This document shows positions 1 to 5,921 of a DNA stretch of 7,568 bases, piece by piece; the first letter of the stretch is position 1, and each line of letters begins with the position of its first letter. The stretch spans positions 1 to 7,568 of the forward strand of contig JAIVIH010000274.1 of NCBI GenBank assembly GCA_020200615.1, in the 5' to 3' direction. Origin of the DNA: Actinomycetota bacterium (lineage in GTDB: Bacteria; Actinomycetota; Acidimicrobiia; Acidimicrobiales; AC-14). Position numbers and translations under genes: made by a program. The notes beneath the pieces are model-generated. The model saw only the letters and a list, made by a program, of their open reading frames with translations, searched no databases and had not been told where the DNA came from.

Positions 1-1201
1 CCACGCGACCGCTGGTGGTGTCCAACCGCACGATCTTCACTCCGCGCGGGCGGTCGACGGTGCCAGTGGCCGGAGTGAAGTCACCGAACAGGGCGATGTA
101 GGCGGTCGACGCCGGTCCCCAGCGCCCCTCCGGCGAGAAGGCGAAGCCGTTGGTGGCGGCGTGGGGGTTGAACTTGGCGATGGGCCGTGGCGGTGACTCC
201 GTCGGATGGTTGGAAATGAGGAACCCGGGTTGGGGCTTGTTGGGGACCTGGAAGCGCTGGTCGGTCACGGGGACGTCGCAGGCGAAGTCGGGCCAGCCAT
301 ACCAGGCGCCCTGCTCGATCCGGTAGACGCAGTCCCACGCGTCCTCGATGGGGCGAGAGCCCCGGGCGTCGAAACCGTGGTTGGTCACGTACAGGCCACC
401 GTCAGGCCCGATCTCGAGGCCGTAGGGGTTGCGGAGCCCCCAGGCGAACATCTCCAGGTTGGAGCCATCGGGGCGGGCCCGGAGCACGGCGCCGTTGCAC
501 TTCGGGTTACCGGGCACGGTGGTGCCGGCCGCCAGCTCGGTGCCGTAGGGTGCGTAAGGGCTGGTCCGCTGGCGCTCGGGGTCGTTCCCCAATGGGTTCT
601 CCGAGTCGAAGACGGCGTCAGTGAGCACGACGTCCCGGCAGGGAACCTCGTGGACCTGGCGGCGGTCAGGGTCGGTGAGCCAACCGAACACGGCGTTGTC
701 GGGGCCGACCACCCCGGAGTTGGTCACCGTCCCGATCGAGAGGTAGAGGAAGCCGTCCCGGAACACGATCTGGTTGGCCTGGTGGTCGCCCAGCCCGGGA
801 AGCCCGGTGATGATGTTGCGGAGCCGGCCCCCGTCCTCGACGATCGACACCGTGCCGGCGTGGGCGACGTAGATGCGCCCCTCGTGGAACGCCACCGACG
901 TGAGCGGCTTCTCCGTGCCGAAGGCGGCGTCATCCACCAGCACGCGCTTGCTGCCGTCCCGCTCGATGCGGCTGACCTTGGCCCCGCCGCCGCCGCGGTA
1001 ACCCGATTCGGCGATGAGCATCCGGCCCTGGTCGTCGAAGGCAACCATCGTGGGGGCGGCGAGGCCGCGGACCACGGCTTCGATCTTGAAGCCGTCCGGC
1101 ACCTCGATGTCCGCCGGACGGATCGGACGGGCTTCTGCGCACCCTACGAGGACAAGGGCGGCCAACGCCGCGCAACTAGCAAACCTTCTGCCCACGCTCA
1201 T
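1..1201 (-). CDS. PQQ-dependent sugar dehydrogenase-family lipoprotein (glucose/sorbosone dehydrogenase type), 3' end outside window
   Basis: The frame is open for 400 codons from an ATG at 1201 to the left edge, where it continues, so the C-terminus is missing. The N-terminus is a lipoprotein signal: basic residues at 5-6, a hydrophobic core, and a lipobox L18-V19-G20-C21, so the product should be lipid-anchored outside the membrane. The rest reads as a beta-propeller of the glucose/sorbosone dehydrogenase family. It opens with a VPDGFKIE-like first strand at about residues 35-42. It has GDHQ with H140, placed like the catalytic-base histidine of soluble glucose dehydrogenase. It also has WGLRNPYGLE at 254-263, where R257 matches the conserved Arg of LRNP, and WYGWPDF at about 297-303. 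Family members oxidise sugars or related alcohols using PQQ, but many homologues are untested, so substrate and cofactor are inferred. A purine-rich GGGGGGAG lies just upstream of the ATG. The gene follows the PAP2 gene by 55 bp on the same strand and may share its transcript. Confidence 0.88.
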   Translation of the reverse strand, partial: MSVGRRFASCAALAALVLVGCAEARPIRPADIEVPDGFKIEAVVRGLAAPTMVAFDDQGRMLIAESGYRGGGGAKVSRIERDGSKRVLVDDAAFGTEKPLTSVAFHEGRIYVAHAGTVSIVEDGGRLRNIITGLPGLGDHQANQIVFRDGFLYLSIGTVTNSGVVGPDNAVFGWLTDPDRRQVHEVPCRDVVLTDAVFDSENPLGNDPERQRTSPYAPYGTELAAGTTVPGNPKCNGAVLRARPDGSNLEMFAWGLRNPYGLEIGPDGGLYVTNHGFDARGSRPIEDAWDCVYRIEQGAWYGWPDFACDVPVTDQRFQVPNKPQPGFLISNHPTESPPRPIAKFNPHAATNGFAFSPEGRWGPASTAYIALFGDFTPATGTVDRPRGVKIVRLDTTSGRV

Positions 1202-1224
1202 CGCTCCCCCCGTCTCGATGCCGC

Positions 1225-1240
1225 AGGCTCCACTGAGCCT
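1225..1240 (-). other. Short perfect stem-loop between the PAP2 and dehydrogenase genes
   Basis: AGGCTC and GAGCCT form a perfect 6-bp inverted repeat around a 4-nt loop. It lies in the 55-bp gap between the PAP2 stop codon and the ribosome-binding site of the dehydrogenase-like lipoprotein. No T-tract follows it on either strand, so it is not a standard intrinsic terminator. It could be an RNA processing or partial attenuation element, or chance in GC-rich DNA. Confidence 0.25.
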
Positions 1241-1256
1241 CCGGGCGTCAGCTCCG

Positions 1257-1829
1257 TTACCCTGCCTGCCCTCCTGGTACTTCCTCGGCCTTTCGATCCT
1301 CCGCCTCTTCTTCCGGCGGTCCGCCGGGAGGCCACAGCTTCCACATCGCCATGGCCACGGCGATTCCCACCACCCCGCCCAGGAAAACGTCGCTAGGGTA
1401 ATGACCCCGGCTACGCACCACTGACCAGTGGGCAGCCGAGGTGGCCACCGCCAGCGGGAAGAACGCCATGGGAATCTCCTGGGCGACGCCCAAGGTGAAC
1501 GCCAGGTCGGTGGCGGCGTGCCCCGAAGGCGCCGAAGACGTGATCGGTCCGGTCCTCCCTCTGCCTGATCCCGGAGGCCGGCCCCGCCGAATGATGGGCT
1601 TGAGAATGAGATTGGCGACGATGGCAGTGGCGCCGTATGCGACCGAGCCCCGCAGCGCGGCGCGGCGGCCTCGGGCGCCGCCGCCAAGAGCCAGTGCGCC
1701 GGCAGCACCGACCCAGAAGGGGGGCTGCTGGGTCACGTCCCCCATCCTGCCGAACGGCGTCGTCCCCTGGTGGGCGCGCCGGGGCATGAGTCGCATCACC
1801 ACGTCCTCGGCTGCGCTCCAACGACCCAA
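1257..1829 (-). CDS. PAP2-superfamily phosphatase, integral membrane
   Basis: This 190-residue protein carries the PAP2 (phosphatidic acid phosphatase type 2) signature motifs in order. KX6RP is at K77-R84-P85, PSGHA at 101-105 (H104 the proton donor), and HX3D at H143-D147 (H143 the nucleophile) followed by a hydrophobic DVFLGGVVGI helix. Four or five membrane-spanning stretches are visible. Family members remove phosphate from phosphatidic acid, undecaprenyl diphosphate or similar lipids at the outer membrane face; the substrate here is unknown. The third motif is unusual. The canonical SRX5HX3D Arg position is V137, and Arg residues lie instead at 139 and 141. The start chosen is TTG at 1829, because GGGGAGG lies 5 nt upstream; an in-frame stop at 1884-1886 limits upstream extension. 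The tail is acidic and Pro/Gly-rich (about 167-190). The 5' part overlaps the frame of the upstream gene extensively. Confidence 0.85.
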   Translation of the reverse strand: MGRWSAAEDVVMRLMPRRAHQGTTPFGRMGDVTQQPPFWVGAAGALALGGGARGRRAALRGSVAYGATAIVANLILKPIIRRGRPPGSGRGRTGPITSSAPSGHAATDLAFTLGVAQEIPMAFFPLAVATSAAHWSVVRSRGHYPSDVFLGGVVGIAVAMAMWKLWPPGGPPEEEAEDRKAEEVPGGQAG

Positions 1830-2112
1830 TCGTTCCTCCCCTCGCCGGAGGAAGCCTACGAGGCCGAGGCCAGCGGTCCTCGCTCAGGCGCCGCCGGCGG
1901 CGGGGAGATGGGAAGGAGTCAGGGACGCCGTCGAACGGTTGCCCTTCGCGGACAGCCTGAGTCCATCCCATGACGACGGCGTCGACGTGATCGAGCGACT
2001 GCCGGAACCGCCGCACCTGAGTTCTCCTGCGGAGCAACGGGACCGACCAGAGCAGGGCGGCGATGACAACACCGCTCCCGAAAATGCCGAAGGCCATGGC
2101 GTACGAGTTCAA
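1411..2112 (-). CDS. Small single-pass membrane protein, unknown function; 3' half of the frame overlaps PAP2
   Basis: Not recognised as a known family. The frame is 233 codons, but only about the first 75-85 look protein-like. There is one membrane helix (residues 8-27), then a basic stretch (LRRRTQVRRF) and a mixed charged/hydrophobic segment to about residue 70 with normal high-GC codon choice. Beyond that the translation is Arg/Pro-rich and is the out-of-frame shadow of the PAP2 gene, with 419 bp shared with it. The start is TTG at 2112, supported by AGGAAAGG about 7 nt upstream; the ATG at codon 6 has no such site. Three readings remain open: a true overlapping gene ending at 1411; a short gene whose stop was lost by a one-base change; or the N-terminal part of a longer PAP2 protein broken by a frameshift near 1830-1886. 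The helix with a following basic segment suggests a cytoplasmic C-terminal side. Confidence 0.45.
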   Translation of the reverse strand: MNSYAMAFGIFGSGVVIAALLWSVPLLRRRTQVRRFRQSLDHVDAVVMGWTQAVREGQPFDGVPDSFPSPRRRRRLSEDRWPRPRRLPPARGGTIGSLERSRGRGDATHAPARPPGDDAVRQDGGRDPAAPLLGRCCRRTGSWRRRPRPPRRAAGLGRIRRHCHRRQSHSQAHHSAGPASGIRQREDRTDHVFGAFGARRHRPGVHLGRRPGDSHGVLPAGGGHLGCPLVSGA

Positions 2113-2234
2113 GGGGCCGCCTTTCCTGACTATCCCTTTTCAGTCCTGTCGACCGCTACAGCACCGACCTTGAGCGATTCCGACGCTGCCGGCGGGGTTC
2201 TTCCCACTCTGCCCGCCCTTAATCTCTTGCTCCG
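2113..2234. promoter_or_regulatory. Divergent intergenic spacer with start signals for both directions
   Basis: This 122-bp spacer separates the minus-strand group from the plus-strand membrane-protein pair, so it should hold promoters for both. On the minus strand a GATAGT box (4/6 to the -10 consensus) sits just upstream of the AGGAAAGG ribosome-binding site of the gene starting at 2112, with no convincing -35 box at standard spacing. The plus-strand candidate is listed separately. No clear operator palindrome was seen. Confidence 0.4.
2220..2225 (+). promoter_or_regulatory. Candidate -10 box for a leaderless transcript of the gene at 2235
   Basis: TAATCT fits the actinobacterial TANNNT -10 pattern and lies 9 nt before the ATG at 2235, which would put transcription start at or within a few bases of the start codon. 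The ATG has no purine-rich Shine-Dalgarno (upstream bases are CTTGCTCCG), as expected for leaderless translation. No good -35 hexamer is visible. Inference from position and pattern only. Confidence 0.4.
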
Positions 2235-3107
2235 ATGCCCCGTCTCGACGCTGCCACCGTGCTCCTCCAGTGGGCGGTCGGCGGCCTGTTCTTCCTCTGG
2301 GTCACCAGTCGCCGGCGCGAGGTGGGCATCGGCTACGGGTGGCTGCTTCGGGGCGTCTACGGCGCCCTGGCCGTGGGGTCGGTCGTGGCCGGTCAGGCCC
2401 TTCAGCCGTCGGCCGCGCGGGATGGCTGCGCCCTGCTCGTGGCCGGTCTGACCGCCGTGTCGTTGGCCGTCTCGGTGGTGCGCCGCAAGGCCGGGGTCGC
2501 CGGAGAGCGGGCGCGCCAGGCGCGCCGGGCGGCACGGGTCCGGGCCATGGTGGGCAACCCTGAAGAGGGGCCGATGCCAGCAGGCCCGAGCGCCGAGGAG
2601 ACCGTCCGCCGGGAGTTCCCCCCGGTCCTGGACCTTCTCGCTCCCGTGATCGGGGTCGTCGGGCTGATCGCCGCCGGCATCGACGCCGGCGGCCCGGACG
2701 CGCTCGTCGTGGTCCGAACCGTCGTGGGCGCGGCGTTTCTGGGCGCAGTGTCCGACGCCATGCTCCTGGGTCACTGGTACCTGGTGCAGCCCGGACTCGG
2801 GCGGGCGCCCCTGCTCGATCTCGTCCGTTGGTTCGCTCTGGTCTGGCCGGTGGAGGTGGCGGCCCTGCTGTGGCCCACGGGCATGCTGTCGGTCCTGTCG
2901 GGCACCATCGACGACGGCTGGAACGGCCTACTGGGCTGGTTCTGGGTGGCCTGCGCTCTGACGACGGTGATCCTGTGCGCGGTGACCCGCGCGGCGCTCA
3001 AGGAACGCTCCTACGCTGCGGTCATGGCTGCCACCGGCCTCCTCTACCTCGCCATCCTCACCGGATTCGGCACCGATCTGGTGGCCCGGGCCGTCCTCGC
3101 GGGATAG
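2235..3107 (+). CDS. Eight-helix integral membrane protein of unknown function
   Basis: This 290-residue protein has about eight hydrophobic segments, near residues 6-24, 37-54, 65-82, 132-150, 157-178, 194-213, 233-251 and 261-282. A basic, Arg-rich loop at 83-107 (many R/K) should face the cytoplasm by the positive-inside rule and separates a three-helix N-terminal block from a five-helix block. The most distinctive motif is GHWYLVQP at 179-186, at the end of helix five, where His, Trp and Tyr cluster near the membrane surface. A second is TGLLYLA at 267-273 in the last helix. No enzyme, transporter or signalling motif is recognised, and I cannot name the family. The start is the ATG at 2235, next to a TAATCT box and without a Shine-Dalgarno, so it is probably leaderless. 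It lies 15 bp upstream of the DUF4239-type gene, and the two are likely co-transcribed membrane proteins. Confidence 0.85.
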   Translation: MPRLDAATVLLQWAVGGLFFLWVTSRRREVGIGYGWLLRGVYGALAVGSVVAGQALQPSAARDGCALLVAGLTAVSLAVSVVRRKAGVAGERARQARRAARVRAMVGNPEEGPMPAGPSAEETVRREFPPVLDLLAPVIGVVGLIAAGIDAGGPDALVVVRTVVGAAFLGAVSDAMLLGHWYLVQPGLGRAPLLDLVRWFALVWPVEVAALLWPTGMLSVLSGTIDDGWNGLLGWFWVACALTTVILCAVTRAALKERSYAAVMAATGLLYLAILTGFGTDLVARAVLAG

Positions 3108-3122
3108 ACCTGTCTTCGACTG

Positions 3123-4322
3123 ATGCGCTCGATCCTGAATTCCGTTCCCTCGACGACGATCATCGTGCTGGTCGTCACCGGAACCGTGGCGTTGGCTGTG
3201 CTCGGGGTGCTCGCCGCCCACAAGCTGTTCCCCAACCTGGCCGACGGCCCCTTCGAAGAGATGGCCGAAGGCCTCCGCGTGGTCTACGAGCTGGTGTTCG
3301 CCCTCATCCTCGCCTTCGCCATCGCGTCCGTCCTCGACACCTTCTCGACCGCGGACTCGACCGTGGCTTCGGAGGCCACGACCCTCGCTCATATCAGGCG
3401 GTCCAGCCAGGCCCTGCCCATCGAGCAGCACCTTCGTCTGGACGAGGGGCTGAGTCAGTACGTCCACGCCGTGGTCGAGTCGGAATGGGAGACCATGCGA
3501 GACGCGAAAGAGAGCCCCCGCGCCTCGGCCGCCCTCGAAAGCCTCTACGCCCTCTACCAGTCCTACAGCCCACCGCCGGCCGAGGGGCCGGAGGCCGAGT
3601 TCTACAACCAGGCGGTGGACGAGCTCGGCGAGGCCACCGCCGCTCGGCGCGATCGCCTGGGGCTCAGCATGGCCGAGCTGCCTTCCCTGTTGCGGCTCTT
3701 CCTGCCTCTTGGCGCCGTGCTGCTGCTCGTGCTCGAGTACCGCCCGAAGATGCCGCTACGGGCGCAGCTCCTCCACATCGGCCTGCTGGCCGCGGTGGTG
3801 TCGTTCTCGTGCCTCTTGACGGTCGTGTTGGACTACCCGTTCGCCGGTGACGTCTCCGTCGGCACCGACGCCTTCAAGCAGGGGGCGCTGGCCGAGTTCT
3901 GGGCCAGCGACGAACCGCACGTCGTGGCGCGTGGAGAGACGGAGAAGGACCTCTCCGCGCAACAGATGGTGGGCGTGTGGAACTCCGACGCCTACGGTGT
4001 GCTCCTGTTCCGGCAGACGGGGGACGAGGTACGGGGCGTGTACCGAGAGGCGCAGGGGACGGTGGTCGGTCGGGTCTCTCCTGACGGCGTCCTCCGGGGT
4101 TGGTGGTGCCAGGCTCCGAGCCGTCAACCCCCGGACGACGCGGGGGACGTGGAGTGGAGGCTAGTCGAGACCTCTGACGGTGAGACCGTCTACGGCAACT
4201 GGCGGTACGGCACCCAGGGGCCGTTCCGAGGCGGCTGGGACCTGAACAGGGTCGGCGGACCGGAGCCTCCCGACCTGGCTTCCCGTTTCGACGACGCGCC
4301 CGCTTTCTGCCGGCATCCGTGA
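3123..4322 (+). CDS. DUF4239-type (bestrophin-like) membrane protein with a C-terminal beta-rich domain
   Basis: This 399-residue protein has four membrane segments (about 12-32, 53-71, 187-205, 215-235). Three features match the DUF4239 family. After helix two comes a segment rich in Ala, Ser and Glu (A82-SEATTLAHIRRSS). A long soluble loop with LP near 98-99 follows. Helix four ends in LDYPFAGDV at 236-244. DUF4239 is uncharacterised and only loosely likened to bestrophin channels. The basic loop between helices three and four (EYRPKMPLRAQ) should be cytoplasmic, which places the 72-186 loop and the C-terminus outside. After the usual family end there is a further domain at about 280-376. 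It has VGVWNS, LFRQTGDEVRGVY, GTVVGRV, LRGWW, PPDDAGDVEW, YGNWRYG and GGW, the alternating W/G/Y pattern of a small antiparallel beta domain found in many bacterial hypothetical proteins. Two cysteines (C329, C396) lie in this outer part. There is no clear ribosome-binding site before the ATG, so translation may be coupled to the gene 15 bp upstream. Confidence 0.82.
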   Translation: MRSILNSVPSTTIIVLVVTGTVALAVLGVLAAHKLFPNLADGPFEEMAEGLRVVYELVFALILAFAIASVLDTFSTADSTVASEATTLAHIRRSSQALPIEQHLRLDEGLSQYVHAVVESEWETMRDAKESPRASAALESLYALYQSYSPPPAEGPEAEFYNQAVDELGEATAARRDRLGLSMAELPSLLRLFLPLGAVLLLVLEYRPKMPLRAQLLHIGLLAAVVSFSCLLTVVLDYPFAGDVSVGTDAFKQGALAEFWASDEPHVVARGETEKDLSAQQMVGVWNSDAYGVLLFRQTGDEVRGVYREAQGTVVGRVSPDGVLRGWWCQAPSRQPPDDAGDVEWRLVETSDGETVYGNWRYGTQGPFRGGWDLNRVGGPEPPDLASRFDDAPAFCRHP

Positions 4323-4342
4323 GCGCCGGGCGCTTGGAGTCG

Positions 4343-4348
4343 TAAAGT
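4343..4348 (+). promoter_or_regulatory. Candidate -10 box for a leaderless transcript of the ABC importer genes
   Basis: TAAAGT matches TANNNT and ends exactly 7 nt before the ATG at 4356, the spacing expected when transcription begins at the start codon. There is no Shine-Dalgarno before that ATG (upstream bases are CGCGTCC). The short 33-bp spacer leaves the -35 region at the end of the preceding gene (about 4320-4325), where no strong hexamer is seen. Confidence 0.5.
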
Positions 4349-4355
4349 CGCGTCC

Positions 4356-5168
4356 ATGGCTCCTGGGCGGCGGTTGAGGGCACTTCGACTGGTGGCGACG
4401 ATTCTCGTGATGACCGTCGTGGCCATCGGGTGCGGCGACGATGACGACGACGAAGGTGCGGCGGGTTCGGGGTCGGGGATCCGGACGATCAAGAGCGGCG
4501 TCCTCACTGTCTGCTCCGACATTCCCTACGCCCCGTTCGAGTTCGAAGAGGGGGGTAAGTCGGTGGGCATCGACCTCGACCTGGTCGCGGCCATCGCCAG
4601 CGACCTCGGCCTCCGGGCCGAGGTCAAGGACACCGACTTCGACGGCATCTTCGCCGCGCTGGCGGCCGGGCAGTGTGACCTGATCGCCTCGTCGGTCTCC
4701 ATCACCGACGAGCGGAAGCAGAGCAACGAATTCACCCAGGGCTACTACGAGATCCAGCAGTCGCTGCTGGTACGCAAGGCCGACGCCGCGCTGTACAACA
4801 GCCTCGACGCCCTGAAGGGACGCACCATCGGGGTCCAGTCCGAGACCACGGGCGAGGCCTACGCCCAGTCGGCCGCGACAGGCGCCACCATCAAGTCCTT
4901 CACCGGCGCCGACGAGCTGTTCACCGCCCTCAAGGCCGGCCAGATCGACGGCGTGGTTCAGGACTACCCGGTCAACGCCTACAACGCGACCCACGGCGGC
5001 GACACCACCGTCTCGGCCCGATTCCAAACCCAGCCCGAGCAGTACGGGTTCGTGATCAAGAAGGGGAACGTGGCGCTCCGCGATGCGGTCGATGCGTCCC
5101 TGTCGAAGATCAGGAGCAGCGGGCAGTACGACGAGATCCTGCGGCGGTATCTGGGCGCTGCGCCGTAA
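4356..5168 (+). CDS. Amino-acid ABC transporter substrate-binding lipoprotein (family 3 solute-binding protein)
   Basis: This 270-residue protein captures a polar amino acid or similar ligand outside the membrane and delivers it to an ABC permease. It begins with a lipoprotein signal: arginines at 5, 6, 8 and 11, a hydrophobic core, and lipobox A23-I24-G25-C26. A run of five Asp (28-32) and a Gly/Ser/Ala linker follow before the folded domain starts near residue 43. Family 3 landmarks are SDIPYAPFEFE at 54-64, GIDLDLVAAIA at 71-81, and SITDERK with R120 in the place of the carboxylate-binding Arg of HisJ-type proteins. They continue with GVQSETTGEAYA at 159-170 (hinge and ligand contacts) and VVQDYPV, with D203 at the amino-group-binding position. 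R120 and D203 together favour an alpha-amino acid ligand; which one cannot be told. Length is normal for the family. The permease gene follows after 29 bp. Confidence 0.93.
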   Translation: MAPGRRLRALRLVATILVMTVVAIGCGDDDDDEGAAGSGSGIRTIKSGVLTVCSDIPYAPFEFEEGGKSVGIDLDLVAAIASDLGLRAEVKDTDFDGIFAALAAGQCDLIASSVSITDERKQSNEFTQGYYEIQQSLLVRKADAALYNSLDALKGRTIGVQSETTGEAYAQSAATGATIKSFTGADELFTALKAGQIDGVVQDYPVNAYNATHGGDTTVSARFQTQPEQYGFVIKKGNVALRDAVDASLSKIRSSGQYDEILRRYLGAAP

Positions 5169-5169
5169 C

Positions 5170-5182
5170 CGCCCTCAGGGCG
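5170..5182 (+). other. Short GC hairpin between the binding-protein and permease genes
   Basis: CGCCC-TCA-GGGCG forms a perfect 5-bp stem with a 3-nt loop. It begins 1 nt after the stop codon of the binding protein and touches the permease ribosome-binding site. There is no T-tract. Hairpins in this place in other binding-protein operons protect the upstream message from 3' decay and lower permease expression; that role here is inference. Confidence 0.35.
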
Positions 5183-5189
5183 AGGGGAG
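5182..5189 (+). promoter_or_regulatory. Ribosome-binding site of the permease gene
   Basis: GAGGGGAG lies 8 nt before the ATG at 5198 and fixes that start. Its first base is part of the short hairpin just upstream. It contrasts with the binding-protein gene, which has no Shine-Dalgarno. Confidence 0.7.
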
Positions 5190-5197
5190 AAACGGCG

Positions 5198-5893
5198 ATG
5201 GAGCGCTTCTTCGAGGAGTTCTTCAACCTGCAGATCATGCGGGACATGTTCCCGGAGATCCTCACCGAGGGCGCCAAGAACACGGTCGTGTTCACGCTCT
5301 TCAGCTTCGCCGGCGGCCTGACTTTGGGCCTCGGCATCGCCCTCATGCGCATCAGCCGTTCCCGTGCGCTCCGCTGGCCGGCGGCTATCTACACCGACCT
5401 GCTGAGGGGGCTGCCGGCCCTGCTGACGATCGTCTTCATCGGCTTCGGCATCCCCATCGCCACCGGATGGCAGTTCCCGTTTCCCAAGTACTTCCCCGGC
5501 TGCCTGGCCTTGTCCCTGGTCGCCGGTGCCTACATCGCCGAGACCATTCGGGCCGGCATCGAGGGAGTGCCCAAGGGGCAGATGGAGGCGGCCCGAGCCG
5601 TCGGCATGGACTACCGCACGTCGATGCGGCTCATCATCCTCCCTCAGGCGTTCCGCCTGGTCGTCCCGCCGCTCACCAACGAGCTCGTCCTGCTGTTCAA
5701 GGACACTTCGTTGCTCGCCATCCTCGGCACCCTCGCCGGGGGCAAGGAGATCCTGAAGTTCGGCCGCGACCTGGCCAACGCCACGAGCAACAGCACACCT
5801 CTGGTGGTGGCCGGGCTCGCCTACCTGGTCATCACCCTGCCGATGATCCAGCTCGTCGGCCTCCTCGAACGCCGGTACCGGGCCCACCGTTGA
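5198..5893 (+). CDS. Amino-acid ABC transporter permease (HisM/GlnP type)
   Basis: This 231-residue inner-membrane subunit should form the translocation channel with the binding lipoprotein encoded 29 bp upstream. Family landmarks are the hydrophobic first helix near 28-50, then LLRGLPALLTIVFIGFG at 68-84 (the conserved RG-P-L turn). The cytoplasmic coupling loop EAARAVGMDYRTSMRLIILPQA spans 130-151 and carries E130-A-A, G136 and L148-P149, which dock on the ATPase. PPLTNELVLLFKDTSL at 157-172 follows, and a final helix at about 202-222. About five membrane segments are present and the length is typical. The sequence between helices, with QFPFPKYFPG at 92-101, resembles members whose loop is extended on the outer face. 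Only one permease gene is present, so the channel may be a homodimer. No ATPase gene follows: the next gene is convergent and begins 28 bp away. Confidence 0.94.
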   Translation: MERFFEEFFNLQIMRDMFPEILTEGAKNTVVFTLFSFAGGLTLGLGIALMRISRSRALRWPAAIYTDLLRGLPALLTIVFIGFGIPIATGWQFPFPKYFPGCLALSLVAGAYIAETIRAGIEGVPKGQMEAARAVGMDYRTSMRLIILPQAFRLVVPPLTNELVLLFKDTSLLAILGTLAGGKEILKFGRDLANATSNSTPLVVAGLAYLVITLPMIQLVGLLERRYRAHR

Positions 5894-5895
5894 TT

Positions 5896-5912
5896 CCGGC
5901 GGGCGCGGCCGG
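5896..5912. terminator. Possible terminator hairpin between convergent permease and metH
   Basis: CCGGC (5896-5900) and GCCGG (5908-5912) form a 5-bp GC stem around a 7-nt loop, within the 28-bp gap between the two convergent stop codons. On the plus strand it is followed by CCTTCTCCC, a weak pyrimidine tract rather than a real T-run. It could serve both genes, but the stem is short and such repeats are common in GC-rich DNA. Confidence 0.35.
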
Positions 5913-5921
5913 CCTTCTCCC

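Noticed and set aside
1225..1240. Intrinsic terminator between PAP2 and the dehydrogenase-family gene
   Set aside because: The stem is only 6 bp and no T-run follows on the transcribed strand, so I list it only as a stem-loop.
206..1396. A 396-codon plus-strand open frame
   Set aside because: It lies antisense to the dehydrogenase-family lipoprotein and part of PAP2, both of which show clear family motifs on the minus strand. Its translation has low-complexity Gly/Val/Ala/Pro composition and no recognisable domain, typical of antisense frames in GC-rich DNA.
1441..2451. A 336-codon plus-strand open frame across the PAP2 gene and the divergent spacer
   Set aside because: Arg/Pro/Ser/Ala-rich translation without domains, antisense to PAP2 and the small membrane protein, and running across both start regions.
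2828..3850. A 340-codon plus-strand frame overlapping both membrane-protein genes
   Set aside because: It is out of frame with two convincing membrane proteins and its product is Arg/Gly/His-rich with no hydrophobic segments or motifs.
4161..5027. A 288-codon minus-strand frame opposite the binding-protein gene
   Set aside because: Antisense to a clear family 3 binding protein; it reads as Val/Gly/Asp-rich shadow sequence with no domain.
4979..5887. A 302-codon minus-strand frame opposite the permease gene
   Set aside because: Antisense to a clear ABC permease; its Glu/Asp/Gln/Arg-rich composition is what the complement of a hydrophobic high-GC gene gives.
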